Source: Hygrophila difformis (taxonomy: Eukaryota > Streptophyta > Magnoliopsida > Lamiales > Acanthaceae). From it: a DNA stretch of 64,000 nt. The stretch spans positions 15,421,086 to 15,485,085 of the forward strand of contig JAOANR010000010.1 in assembly GCA_030278955.1 (NCBI GenBank), in the 5' to 3' direction. The translations under genes and the position numbers were made by a program. Below, in pieces: positions 20,986 through 33,700 of this stretch; position 1 is the stretch's first letter, and the number at the start of each line of letters is the position of its first letter. Below the pieces are notes generated by a model. It made no database searches, had not been told where the DNA came from, and saw only the letters and a program-made list of their open reading frames with translations.

Positions 20986-23900
20986 TGAAGCTTTGAGGTA
21001 AAACCCGCTGCAATGCCCCCCGACGGCCTTTATACTATAAATCCTATAGGGCTGTTAAAGAGCTTGCCTAATTTTTCCTACCGAAAGCGCACGGTATCAA
21101 GCTGCAATATTATTTTTATTGTCGGGATCGTTCATTAGAGAGTTACACGATAGAAGCGTTTTAATAGGATTATTAGTTCTAGAGCCTGTTTATGCTCTTG
21201 GTTTAAGGATGGTGTAATGATGATTACTAAGAATTTAATGCTGAAATGTAAATGCATAAAGCTGTAAACAGTAATAAAGAAAACAATTGAAATGATGTTG
21301 AGTGTTGTGATTATGTTCATGAGTTTAAGATAACACGGACCAAATCAAGTAAACGAAATACGAATATGATGAGAATATCATACTTCAATGGTTAAAACAT
21401 AATGAAAGTTTATTGAGATAGACAAATCCTCTATGCAATTTAATCAAATCTTCATGTCTTAAATCACTTCCCAAGACAGGTACTTGTGATTCAGTGTCAT
21501 GACATTCTAAGCACTGAAATCATAGGATACTATCATCGCAGAATGATCAGTCAGACTCATTCTGTGACAAAAGCTTTTTAGAACTGTCACTTAATCTATT
21601 TCTTTCGGACTCAGATTAAGCCTTTGACAACTCAAGGTCACTTCTAAATCATCTTATATTCATCTGAACTTGAAGTTGTTCTTTTTATTACTCCGGATCA
21701 AACTGGTCTCATGACCCTATGTTGGATGTCCTCTACAAGAAGTGAAAAAGCAAGTATTTAAATCTATCATCCAATGTTTTCATAAGACTTATATCCTCAG
21801 AGTAATTCCTTCAAGTATTTGTATGAAGTAATAGTCCTGTAAGTATATCAAGATGAAATTGCTATTCAAAATCCTTGACTTATCCAGACCACTCAGATTC
21901 ATACAGATGCTTTAGCTTGAGAAATCTCTGTAAACAATTCCAAATACCCATGATTTAACTCAGGATTAGTAGGACTGTAGGAAGAATATTTAATCTCCTA
22001 CCCATAGCATATAGTGGAAACTATAAAGCTATGAACCCTGGAAATTAATCTTCCTAAAACTCTACTAATTATTAGGACAAAAGATGGTTTTTGAAACATC
22101 TTTCCCTTTTAAACGACAGGTACTAAATGTCCAACTAAAGAACAAGTTTGTTCTTCATTAACCTGAGTAAATAATGATTGAGAAAACTTATATCATCATC
22201 TTTCTCAATGTACTAATGAAAATAGTAATATGAACTACAGGTATGAATTATGAGTCTGTAATTATGAAGTAAGATTACTCATCATAAACTGAGAAATATC
22301 CCAAAATATTATATGTATAGGTAGTATTATATGTATAAAGAAACGATGAGGGTTCTGAGTCCTCTTAATCAAAATGCTAGGGTGTTTCCAAAATATAACT
22401 GGAAACTAGACAGAATTAGGAAATAACTTTCCTATGAAAAAGATTTGAGAAATAATTCTGCAAAATAGGTGTCCAAAATAACTCGCAGTAACTACTTTGG
22501 GTTTCAAACTATGAACATTCCAATTTTCCGCGCGCTATGTCTGTACAGCGTGGAGGGAGTTAATATTCAAAGAATGTTCCTCAGATTTTGTTTATACAAA
22601 GAACTGAATGCCTCGCAGTAATTTCTGTAAGAATGCGGCGAGGTATACAATTCCTACTTATAAGATAGGGGCTATATATGTATAAGAAGTAGAAGTGAGT
22701 AGTTGATGCCCTAAGAAATGGGTATCAATTCTGTTGCTATCATAGATTGGTTCTCTCGCTTTGTCAGAATGACATCGCGAGAGTATGGAAATAGCCTTTC
22801 TTTAAACAAAGTTATATGAATATCTCCTCGCATCATCTTTTAGGATGAAGCGTGGCTTTATCTTTATGTGAAGTAAATGATAAGTCTTATAACTGTCATA
22901 ACTACCTTCTGGAATTTCTGTTCAGAAAATAATGAGTACAGAACCTTTCACATCCAAATTTGTAAACTTAGAGTTGTTAATTCTTAAAGATTATCATGCG
23001 ATGATTAGCACTGCATGGGTCTTTAGGAACCTTTTGGAGTTCTGAACATTAATCTCTGTGATTTTCTTCCAATTTTGCGATCAAGATATAATATCAACAG
23101 AAAATCGAATGAATTCACAATTCTGCCAGTTCATACCTAACTCGGTTACAATATCCAAACTTCTTGCGTAATTAGAACGAACAAATTACGAATTTAAGAT
23201 ATGAAAGTATTATGATCTTTGAGAGTCAAATTATCGATGTGATGCAAATTCCAAAAGAATGAACATTGTAATTAAGGTTTATACTTCTCTGAAACAGAAT
23301 TGAGAGATGAAAAATTGAAACCAGAAAGATAAAAAATGCACGATTTGATAACCGATCATTCTTCATGTATCTTGAATAACAAAGAATTAAAAACGAATAC
23401 ACCTGGAAATCTGATTGCAGTCCGAATAATGCAAAGGTGAACGAAGAAGTCGGAAGTTTAGATGATGATCATCGTGATGGATGAACAAGCATTCCAATAG
23501 CAATTCTTCTTCCAGGGTATCCTCAAACTAATCTACTAAAAATATTCTAAAGAAAATCTACTGCGAAATTGAATTACAAATCTGAAGAACTTAAGTAAAT
23601 TGCAGTGAAACGTAAACCCTAGCTAACCTACCTGGTGAATTCTAAAAGTGAACTAGAGAGTAAAAATCGAGCTATTCTCTTCAATCTCCCGCTCGCTGAG
23701 CTGATCCCCCAAGGGTCTTATTTATAGATGGGCGTTGTAACTGCTTCAGCCTTGGATGATAACCGCTCGCATCAGAATAGCTCTCCTCTCGCTTTGTCCA
23801 GTTCCTTCAAAGCGAGAGTCAGAAATGTAACTATCTTTCTTGACAAGGCGAGATCTCACAGTTTCTTCAAAGAATTTGCTTCTCGCCATAATATCTAAAG

Positions 23901-24317
23901 CTTCCTGTCTTGCACAGACTTTCTTTCCTCGCGATGTCAAACAATCATCGCGTGGACTTCAGCGTCTGAACATTTTCCTTAAATCTTTTCCTTATTTCGT
24001 ATGTAAGTCCTCGCACCATTCCTTCTCTTTCCTCGCTATGTCCTTTTCCATCTTCCGCTGCTTTCCAGCTCAACTTCCTGCTGAATGACAAAGCGTGAGT
24101 CAGTTCAAATAAAAACATAGCGTGCGAGACTTGCAATGAAAACTTAGAATTTCAAGCCATTTTCAGTGTAATTCCAACTTCTTCACAATCTTAGTTCTTC
24201 TTCCCTCTTTTCTGATCTTCCATGATTATTCATTAAAAACTAATGGAATTAAGAACAAAAGATCATCATTAAGACACTAAATTGGACGCAAATGACAGTC
24301 GTAAAAGACTGTCATCA
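20986..24317 (-). repeat. Element B 5' LTR
   Basis: Nearly identical to 2788-6121. It carries the same hairpins (for example near 22752-22784 and 23786-23818) and promoter region. Confidence 0.95.
23718..23726 (-). promoter_or_regulatory. Element B TATA box in the 5' LTR
   Basis: TATAAATAA on the - strand, about 590 bases after the LTR start. The twin copy lies at 5522-5530. It is a likely start-site selector for the genomic RNA that would include the F-box array. Confidence 0.55.
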
Positions 24318-24322
24318 CTATC

Positions 24323-24545
24323 CTCCCACGTTTTCGCGCTCGATTTTCCGGTTCATTTTCGGATTATGCTTCTCATCATAAATTTATTCCGATTCCCTTT
24401 GATTTCATGTGTTCGGGTTCGTCGGGTTCTAAATCGTCGTCTTTTGACTTCCGTGCATTTCCGATTTTACGGGTTCTCGGAACGGAACTTTCTTTCCTAT
24501 TGGATTAATTCCTATTTTTATATTCTAAAATTTACGGGTATTACA
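24323..24545 (-). repeat. Element A 3' LTR, proximal part
   Basis: These 223 bases complete the LTR broken at 2787. They match 45402-45623 and end, on the + strand, in GGGTATTACA. Confidence 0.95.
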
Positions 24546-24546
24546 G

Positions 24547-24748
24547 TGTCATACCCCACCTATTTTACGTGCATCTTTGTAAACTTTTGAACTACATTAT
24601 GGCTTGATCCCTTCACCGGGTACGTAGGCAGCTTACAAGTCTTAATTCTAAGTTCAGTCGCAAAGTAATAAAATAAACAAAAGACCTTAGCACGAGAAAA
24701 GCCGAAACACAACTTCGAGGACGAAGTTGATTCTTAAGGAGGGTAGAC
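24547..24748 (+). repeat. 202-bp block ahead of the C left LTR, copy of 33871-34072
   Basis: It starts TGTCATACCCC right after the end of the A LTR and ends GGAGGGTAGAC before TGTAATACCC. The right-hand copy begins exactly after a polypurine run (AAGGGGGAGAGGA, 33858-33870). Either C uses this upstream tract as its plus-strand primer, so that the block is really LTR, or the block is a rearrangement product. Confidence 0.85.
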
Positions 24749-27308
24749 TGTAATACCCGAGAATTTTACAACATAAATAAATAAATAAATAAATAAGCAA
24801 ATAAATCAGCAAATACATTAAATAAATAAATATAGAAGAAATAGGAAATGAAATTAAAAGAGATTTAATTAAACAAAAGAAATTAAAGTTAAATAAGTCG
24901 TTATACGGGAACCCGATATAAATGAACTCGAGAATTCGAGCCAAAACGTAACATTTGATCCGAAAGAAATAACGACACGAAATAGGAACCCGAACAGAGT
25001 CCGGAAATTGGAATCCGAGAGCATAGAGGGATAGATACCCGAAAGAGAGGCGGAAAAGCACGACGGATCGCACAACCTGCCCGGACCGAAGTCCAGGCGT
25101 TCGTCGCGCGCTGGCCGCGCGCTAATGGGGCAAAAGGCGCGCCAACCCCGCGCCAAGAGACAGATTCGCCCGTTGCGCGAATCTCTCGCCCGAACGCAGA
25201 TTTTTCGACTTTCGGTTGAACGTCTCTCGGCTCAAGACCCTTAGGGTCAGATTTTGGACGCCCTAGGACTTAGCTATCTATAAATAAACCCCCTCGGAAA
25301 CCCTAAACCCTTTTCAAAACCCTACGACACTCTCTAAACACAAACTTAGTAATCCCGGAGTCAACGGAGGCACCAAGAGACCAAGGCAACAGCTTTTGGA
25401 CGAGAATCAAAGGATCTCTGACGTGTGGTAAGTTCTAGTCCATCAGATTCTTCTTAGTTTCAATCCAAAAACGGATTCTAACCCCGTCTCTTTCCTTTCT
25501 ACACCTCGAATTGGATCTAGAACGTAGAACCCGACGAATGGAGAGGAGAAATGGTGAGCTGGAAGCCACGCCTTCGAAATAGACATCCCAGACGTTCACA
25601 AATCAGTAAGTTAACTCTTACATGGTTTTGGGAGGAATTAAAACGTTCGAAACTAAAAGACTTAACAAGAAATCGTAAATCTGCCAACTTATGTTTTCTA
25701 CCGACGCAACAGATTTGATGAAATTTTTCCGAACCTTAAAACGACTTCAAACGGAAAAACTTAAAACATGAAAAACGTTCCTAAGGCTTAGATCTATCTA
25801 CTGTAAAATTTTCAGAGTTTTTAGAGACAATTTGATATGTGAAAACCAACCGAAACCGAACTGCTTGAATCTAGATCTTGAAATTATTGACAGAACTTAG
25901 GTCTGATCTTGATCACGTTTTTGACATAGGTTCCAGACCGATTTAGATCTTTGGCCGAACATGAAAGTTGCAGATAATTGTCTTAAGATGGCCTCTGTAA
26001 AGGTTCATCAAATTTAGAGTTGAATTGCTATGGTAGAATTCGAAATCTTTAAACTGTGACATATGAAATTCGGACAGAATCGTACTTCTGTGAAAATTGG
26101 TGTTTTTGACGTACTTGGTATCTCGGATTGAAAACGTTAAAACACAAAAGTTGTAGATCTCGACGTTTCAGAGTCAGTCGTGAAATTTTGGAATTTTTGG
26201 AATTAAATCTGATTTTAGACGAATTTTAGAGTAAACTGTGGTTTACCGGAAATCAAATCTTGAAATCTCGTTCAAACATGAAATTAACCTTTAGAGTTGA
26301 AATGAGTTGAGACATTACTGTTAAATAAATATAATTGAGATCAGATTTTTAAAATTAAATCCCCTTACAAACTTGATAAATTAAAATTAGGGGTGAGTGC
26401 TCTGCAGGGTGCCCCCTAACGATTCACTTCGTGCCTTAATGGATGATGGTGACCCCGCGCGCTAAACTTGAGATATGATATTGCCAAAACGGCAAGATAT
26501 AGAGCCTACACTCTCGAGAATATCCACATGGGTTTCCCGAGGCTCCGGAGTGGTACTGGGTATGACTGATACGGTTGCGGCCGCCGGGCTACCGGCTAAA
26601 CTTGTTGACATCGCGATGCTATCGTGAAACTTTGAAATACCGAATCTGGGATGTAATGGGGATATTAAATTAAATAAATTAGATTAAATTATGCTTGTTG
26701 TCCAATTAAATTACTTAAATGATTTATTTAAATTATGGCTTTTATTTTAATTCATGCGAGATGTGTTGTTAAATAAAGCTCTGAAATGAATTATGTTATT
26801 GGATAGTTGATTAGATTAAATTGAATATTATGCTATTATCATGCTTTTATTTAATTATTAAAAATTAATGGCTTTTAAACCCTACGATCATGCATGTGTT
26901 AACTTACTCAGCAAGTTGTGCTGACCAAACCATTTTTATTCTCTTTTCTTACAGAATATGTAGAGTGAACATGAGCACTTCATACATGGGAACTTATCTT
27001 TTGGGGAAAAACATTATTTTGTTTTTAAATTCGTACTTTAGACTATATTATGAACGGGCCTGTTTAACCCGTGTTTTGGCCATGTCGGCCCTATTTACAT
27101 TTTCCGCTACAATACTATACTTAAATATTATTTCCGCTGCGCTATTATTTTCGAACTATATTGTATGGGCTGTTTTGAATGCTTTAAATGTTTTAAATAC
27201 TGCAATACCTAGCCTTGCATCTCTTTAGTGAGCCGGAGAAACCATGTCTTACTAGGGAGGTGTGGCGGTGACACCCCGACCTGGGTTATCAAAAACCGGG
27301 GTGTTACA
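24749..27308 (+). repeat. Element C 5' LTR (core)
   Basis: TGTAATACCCG to CCGGGGTGTTACA, 2560 bp. It matches 34073-36667 with low divergence and a shorter ATAA microsatellite near 24775. TATAAATA at 25279-25286 is a probable promoter. The open frames inside (for example 26890-27228) recur in the other LTR and look non-coding. Confidence 0.95.
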
Positions 27309-27311
27309 AGT

Positions 27312-27323
27312 TGGTATCAGAGC
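27312..27323 (+). other. Element C primer binding site
   Basis: TGGTATCAGAGC, complementary to the 3' end of initiator tRNA-Met, three bases after the LTR. Confidence 0.93.
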
Positions 27324-27562
27324 CCGGCTATTTTTAAAGTATTATTTTTTAAATCGTTATTATTTTTAAGCTATTATTTTTAAACCCTCATTATTTTTAA
27401 AGTACTATTAATATTTTGAATATTATTTTAAATTTTAAAGTATTATTTCCATGGAGAGAAATCTTATTTTTTTTAAACCCATGGGAAAAAAATATATATA
27501 TAGTGCATTAAATTATTTTTGGGGGGAAACATCATCGCATTTGCATATTGCATCTCTTCTAT

Positions 27563-27678
27563 GAACTTAGGATCTTGGCGAATTTGAACTTAGAATCTTG
27601 GCGAATTTGAACCTAGAATCTTGGCAAATTTGAACTTAGAATCTGGGCGAAATTGAACTTAGAATCTTGGCGAATATT
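27563..27678 (+). repeat. Five tandem 23-bp repeats in the C leader
   Basis: Unit GAACTTAGAATCTTGGCGAA plus three bases, repeated five times with few changes between the primer site and ORF0. It may form RNA structure for packaging. No counterpart is visible in the leader of element A. Confidence 0.85.
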
Positions 27679-27703
27679 AACTTAGATCTCTTGCTTGTGC
27701 TGG

Positions 27704-28812
27704 ATGGCTAGTCAAGACATGATGCAGTTGATGATCAGGATGATGAGCGTTCATCTTGATTCCCACCAAACCCTAGAGCAAATGAAATACCATATGGCTC
27801 AATTAGGGGTGTTAACGAGCCGAACTGAGACCGAACACTGGTGAGCTCGGCTTGAGCTCGTAAGAATTCGAGCCGAGCTTTGACCGAGCCGAGCATTGAC
27901 CGAGCTACTTCGAGTCGAGCGTTGACCGAGCTTTGACGAAATCGAGCCGAGCTCGAACAGTCTCATTTTTCATTTTCACATAATTTATAAAAAAAAATTA
28001 TATTTAATATATATTGCATATAAATTATGTATATTTTATTTAATCTATATATTTAAATAATTTTAAAAATATATTTATAATTTAAAAATTATTCCATCTA
28101 TCCCAATAAAATTATGTCATATTTGATCCAGACACACTTTTAATGTTTTATATAGCCTCTATATTTGCTAATAAATATATATATGTATAAAAATAAATAT
28201 ATTTACTAATAAATAAATACTTCTTTCATTTCACACTCCTTTAAAAGGAGATGCATTAATTGCATAGGGTAGACATGTCGGAAAAATAGTTATAGACTCT
28301 AAATTTATTTTATTTATTTTAAATTCTAAACAAATATAGTATTAGTACAATACATTTCAAAAGACATGTATTGTATGAGATTTGTATTATAAGTTAATAA
28401 AACACGAGCCTGTTCGCGAGCTTTTCGAGCCGAACTCAAAGGTGTTCGGCTTGGTTTGTAAATTATTCGAGTCGAACTCGAACTCGAGTCGAGCCTATTC
28501 GAGTCGAATTTTGACCGAACTTTGACCGAACCGAGCTCGAACTGTTCGCGAACTACCTTGGCTCATTAACACCCCTAGGCTCAATTGGAGGCCAATTTGC
28601 ACCACCTGAGCAACTTGAGAGAGGCGGATCACCACCGCATAAACCAACTCGAACGCCAAGTCCAAACCCTTACTACACAAAACCTAATACTAAAGGAACA
28701 CATCGATGCCCACGGGCAGGACTTGAACACCATCTTTGACGATCTGCTGCCGCCAAGTTCGGAGGAGGAAGATCCGGAGGAGGATCCTACCACTGTGCCG
28801 GAGGACGCTTAG
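27704..28812 (+). pseudogene. Element C ORF0: small coiled-coil protein, split by a MITE
   Basis: Coding parts are 27704-27803 and 28586-28812. Without the MITE and one copy of its duplication they join in frame to 108 codons, starting MASQDMMQLM and ending in an acidic tail. The middle is a heptad-like Leu/Gln helix. Element A has the homologous ORF0 at 42282-42680, sharing the LxHLxxLREADHH-type stretch. Its position between primer site and gag, in both elements, suggests an accessory protein. The function is unknown. Confidence 0.75.
27804..28577. mobile_element. hAT-type MITE inside element C
   Basis: 774 bp, ends TAGGGGTGTTAACGAGCC and its near-perfect inverse (17 of 18), flanked by the 8-bp duplication GGCTCAAT (27796-27803 and 28578-28585). 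The subterminal regions repeat CGAGCTCG- and GAGCCGAG-like words. There is no coding capacity. Confidence 0.93.
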
Positions 28813-29137
28813 AGACGATAGGAATTTCCATTTGTAGTAGTTACTATTTTTGCTAAGGAAACATTTCTATTTTTGGTATATCCTATCACTTGTACTAAAA
28901 ATTTCTTTTAAGAAAATAAAATACGAGATTTATCTATTTAGATAAATTTAGATTCGAAAAAAAAATCTGGACAGACTGTCCGAATATAAAAAAAAAATAA
29001 AAATAAAAAATAAAAACTTAATTTCTACATTTTAAATTAGCTCAATCGAGCATTATGTGAAGAAGATGGAAATAAATTTGAGATCTTCCTGTTTAACCAA
29101 ACACTACTATGTCCTAATCTATACCATTTGTAACAGA
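28813..29137 (+). other. Element C spacer between ORF0 and gag
   Basis: AT-rich with A-runs near 28959 and 28990. No gene is seen. Confidence 0.6.
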
Positions 29138-30760
29138 ATGGCACCCAGAGGAAGACCGAGAGCACAACCTGTTCCCCAAACTCCTACTGAGACACTACCA
29201 AACGTCACGGAACCAATTCAACCTGAGGTGGAACAACCCCAAGGTGCGCAGGACGCCCCCGCACCGAACAATGTGGGCGATCGTCTTAGGACTAGAGGAG
29301 GTGTTGATTGCGCTCGGAAACGCGCAAGTCAACCAGGGCCAAGCTGCGGCGGTACCTCCGCCCCAAGCTCGCCCTAACTACCTGGCGATGGTGAATCCTT
29401 ACCAGCCGCCCCACTACGCTGGTGAGGAGGATCCAGCTAAACTGGAGGAGTGGATCCGGACCTTCGACAAGCTGCTGGGAGCAGTTAAATGTCCGGAAGG
29501 AGAAAGAGTGCACGTCGCCTCATACTATTTGGGAGGCGAAGCTGACGACTGGTGGCAGGCGATACAAGCCAAACTCACGGAGGATGACGAGCCCTACTCA
29601 TGGGCGAAATGATGGAAATGCTCAGGGATCGATTCTATCCCCTGAGTACCAAATTAGCGATGTACGAAGAGTTCCTGTCGCTGAAGCAAGGAGGCCAAAC
29701 TGTGCAAGAATACTACACACGTTTTAAGGAGCTGGTGAGGTTCGCACCAAGGCTAGTGCCTACTGATGCAGAAAAGGCACAGAAGTTCGAGATGGGGATG
29801 AACCTGTCTGTGCGCGAGGTGATCGCGGGGGTACACTACCCCGATTTGCAAGCTGTGTATGACCGCACTGTGGCGGTAGCACGTGTGCAGCAATTGAAGA
29901 GAAGGGTGAGTGGGGAGTCCAGCAGGGGTCCCCAAGACAAGAGAAACCGGGACTCGAGAAGCGAGAACAACACTGGAAGGAACGAACAGCGCAGAGGGTC
30001 GAATAGGCCCCAACAAAACAACACTGGGAGGAGGTTCAACCAAGAAGATCCGGTACCACCTTGCCCGAGATGTGAACGACCCCATCTGGCAAGGGGATGC
30101 CCCCAACAGGGCGCCTGTTTCCGATGTGGTCGAATGGGTCACGTTCGACGGGATTGCCGAACCAGGATCGAGAACATAACAAAAAGGGACGATTTGGTCA
30201 CGGGGCAAGAACAGCCTCAAAATCAGAACGGACGAAACGGGAATAACCAGGGGTACAGAACCCCTCAAAATAGGCCGCAGAATCAGAACCAGAACCAACG
30301 ACCTCCGCCCCCTCAGAATCAAAACCAACAACAAAATCAGCAGCCGAATGCGAATCAGCAGGGCAATCAGGGACGCCCTATGGGGAGGCTTAACGTGGTG
30401 AATCAAGCGGACGTGCCTGCGCAAGGAGAAGTGATGGCAGGTACATTTTATATTTTGAATACGCCCCTTAGAGTTCTGTTTGATTATGGAGCTAGTTGCT
30501 CGATTATAGCATCAAGAATAGTGCCTGAGTTAGATCTACCTAAGTGCGAGAGAATTAGCTTAGGAATTCAATTGCCTTCTGGAGAAGTAGTATCTTGCTC
30601 TAAACGATATAACGGAATTCCTATAGTGATAAAGAACGTAGAATTCTTCGCGAACTTAGTAGAATTTAACTTAAGAGACTTTGACATCATACTGGGGATG
30701 GATTGGTTATCCCAGTATAAGGCGGTGATCGAATTCCAAAAGCAAAAGATCACCTTGTCA
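29138..30760 (+). pseudogene. Element C Gag and protease
   Basis: Starts MAPRGRPRAQP. A frameshift near 29290 and another near 29605 divide Gag over three frames. Landmarks: WIRTFDKLL, the [14 protein letters not shown] stretch, [15 protein letters not shown], then paired zinc knuckles ([13 protein letters not shown] and [14 protein letters not shown]). The protease follows as FDYGASCSI, where the usual DSG is DYG, so the catalytic triplet is damaged, and [10 protein letters not shown]. Its counterpart in element A is FDSGAS. Confidence 0.88.
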
Positions 30761-33700
30761 AAAAGTAGGGGAAAGAGAGTTATCTTTTACTCTCAGCCCC
30801 CTAAGAAGAGTAACAAAATCGTTAGTGCACTTAAACTAAGTAACTTGATGCGTAAGGGGTACGAACTATATGCGTGCTATGTGCACAACCTTGAGGCGGA
30901 AGGAAACAAGGTTGATAGCATACCAGTGGTAAGAGAATACCCGGACGTGTTCCCTGAGGACGTTCCGGGCATGCCACTTGAGAGAGATCTTGAATTCACT
31001 ATAGATCTCATTCCGGGGACAGAGCCTGTCTCAAAAGCTCCGTACCGGATGGCACCACTGGAAATGAAGGAGTTAAAAGAACAACTCGATGAACTGTTAG
31101 GAAAAGGTTACATAAGACCGAGTACGTCCCCTTGGGGAGCACCGGTTTTATTTGTCAAGAAGAAAGACGGAGGACTACGTCTTTGCATAGATTACCGAGG
31201 ATTAAACCAAGTGACCATCAAGAATAAATACCCCCTACCGAGAATAGAGGATCTGTTTGATCAACTGAAGGGAGCTTCAGTATTCTCAAAGATCGACTTG
31301 CAATCTGGGTATCATCAATTGAGGATCGCCGAGAAGGACATTCCGAAGACGGCGTTCCGAACGCGATATGGCCATTACGAGTTCACAGTGTTATCCTTCG
31401 GGTTAACAAATGCTCCGGCCATGTTCATGAATCTCATGAACAACGTGTTCTGAGAATTGTTAGATCAGTGCGTCGTAGTGTTCATCGACGACATCATGAT
31501 CTACTCAAGGAGCGAGGAAGAGCATGCCCAACACTTACATCAAGTGTTAGAAATCTTGCGAAGAAATCAGCTATACGGCAAGCTGTCGAAATGCGATTTC
31601 TGGTTGAAAGAAGTGGCATTTCTCGGACACATAGTATCCGCTGATGGAGTATCAGTGGATCCAGCAAAGTTTTCTGCCGTGACGGAGTGGGCTACTCCGA
31701 AGAGTCCAACGGAAATAAAGAGTTTCCTTGGATTAGCTGGGTATTATAGACGATTTGTGAAGGACTTTTCAAGGATTGCACGTCCTTTGACCCAGCTACT
31801 GAAGAAGGGAGCAAAATACGAGTGGACCGAAGCGTGTGAGACTGCGTTTCAAGAGCTGAAGAAACGACTCACAACCACACCCGTATTAACACTACCATCC
31901 GAGAAAGGTGACTTTGAAGTTTACAGCGATGCTTCGAAGGAAGGTTTAGGTTGTGTCTTGATGCAAGACTCGAGAGTCGTAGCGTATGCATCACGCCAAC
32001 TAAAACCTCACGAGGAGAATTATCCGACACATGACCTGGAGTTGGCAGCGGTCGTTTTCGCTCTAAAGATATGGAGACATTATCTTTATGGGCGGAAGTG
32101 TCGAATGTTCACCGACCACAAGAGCTTGAAATATATATTCACTTAGAAGGAGTTGAATTTGAGACAGCGAAGGTGGTTGGAACTTATTAAAGACTACGAT
32201 TTAGAGATAGCATACCACAAGGGGAAGGCGAATGTGGTAGCCGATGCCCTAAGTCGGAAAACCCAACATGTGACAAACTTGTTGGTAATTCCGCCGGCAT
32301 TGTACACGGAGTTAGCAAGATTGGAGTTAGAACTTGTGCATCCTGGCACAGTGAGTGAAACGATCAATGCCATGGTCGTAGAAACTCCAATATTGGACGA
32401 GATTCGACTCGCCCAACCGGGCGACCCGAAACTCGAAAAGATAAAAGGGTATATTGCCGAAGGAAAGGCAATAGGATTTGCTGTCCACGATGATGGAAGC
32501 ATCCGTTTTAAAGGGAGATGGTGTGTGCCCCTTAAATGTGCCGAGTTGAAGCAAAGGTTGATGGAGGAAGGGCACAACACGCCATATTCCGTACATCCCG
32601 GAGGAGACAAGCTATACAAAGATCTGAAGAAGATCTATTGGTGGCCGGGAATGAAGAAGGAAGTGGCAGACTTCGTGGTGAAATGTCTCACCTGCCAGAA
32701 GGTCAAGGCAGTGCAACATAAACCCTTAAGATTGATGCAACCACTAGAGATTCCAAGTTGGAAGTGGGATAGCATCTCGATGGACTTTGTCTCGGGATTA
32801 CCCCGATCACCTAAAGGCATGAACAAAATTTGGGTGATTGTGGATAGGCTAACAAAGACAGCCATATTTATCCCGATGAAGGACACGTGGACTATGGACC
32901 AATTGGCCCGAGCCTACATCGATAATGTGGTACGACGACATGAAGTACCACATGATATCATTTCCGATAGAGACAGTGGATTTGTCTCTCATTTCTGGAC
33001 GGAGTTACAAAAAGCTCTCGGTACTCAAATCAAGATGAGCACTGCATTCCACCCGATGACGGATGGACAAACCGAGAGGACAATTCAAACACTAGAAGAC
33101 ATGCTGAGGGCATGCGTGTTGGAATTCAAAGGGAATTGGGAATCTCATTTACCCTTAATTGAGTTCTCCTATAATAATAGCTACCATGCTAGCATCGGCA
33201 TGGCACCTTTCGAGGCGTTGTATGGACGAAAGTGCCGAAGCCCGTTGAGCTGGGAAGAAAACGATAAGTCCGTGGTGGTGGGACCACAACTTATCGAAGA
33301 CATGGCTCAACAAATCAAAGTGATTCAAGGGAAAATGAAAGCCGCTCAAGACCGTCAAAAGAGTTACGCCGACGTGAGACGACGAGACCTAGAATTTCAA
33401 GTGGGAGATAGGGTCATGCTAAAGATATCACCCATGAAGGGGGTGATGCGCTTTGGCAAACGAGGAAAGTTAAGTCCTTGATATATAGGACCTTACGAAA
33501 TTCTAGAACGAGTCGGAACTCTAGCTTACCGACTGGCTTTACCGCCGCAATTAGATCGAGTTCATAATGTCTTCCATGTCTCACAACTAAAGAATTATGT
33601 GCCGGACCCGACACATGTACTTCAACCGGAGATAATTGAGCTCGACGAAGATTTGACTTATGAAGAAGTCCCAGTGCGTATTCTCGACACTAAGGAACGA

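Larger units (their letters stand above)
2788..24317 (-). mobile_element. Element B: giant Athila-like LTR retrotransposon carrying an F-box gene array
   Basis: B has two LTRs of 3334 bp (2788-6121) and 3332 bp (20986-24317) and a perfect CTATC target duplication. A 17-nt primer site beside the right LTR (TGGCGCCGTTGCCGGGG on the - strand) matches tRNA-Asp, as in Athila elements. In - strand order: gag, protease, integrase, a block of hairpins, F-box genes 1 to 5, a very large unknown ORF, a non-coding tail, 3' LTR. Reverse transcriptase and RNase H are absent, so mobility would need enzymes in trans. At 21.5 kb it is much longer than a typical Athila (10-14 kb). LTR identity of about 99% by eye points to a recent insertion. 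Confidence 0.93.

Noticed and set aside
2788..24317. Two separate elements flanking a chromosomal F-box cluster
   Set aside because: One CTATC duplication surrounds the whole block, the LTRs are nearly identical, and the primer site and polypurine tract lie at opposite ends, as in a single element.
24687..25073. Hydrophobic open frame of 128 codons on the - strand in the C LTR
   Set aside because: It contains the ATAA microsatellite translated as Leu/Ile/Tyr and differs in length in the other LTR (34011-34439), so it is not conserved coding.
26890..27228. Open frame of 112 codons in the C LTR with hydrophobic segments
   Set aside because: It is present in both LTRs simply because they are identical, lies in the transcript end region, and has no supporting motif.
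29753..30424. Open frame of 223 codons on the - strand
   Set aside because: It is antisense to Gag of element C and mirrors its zinc knuckle and Gln/Asn-rich region.
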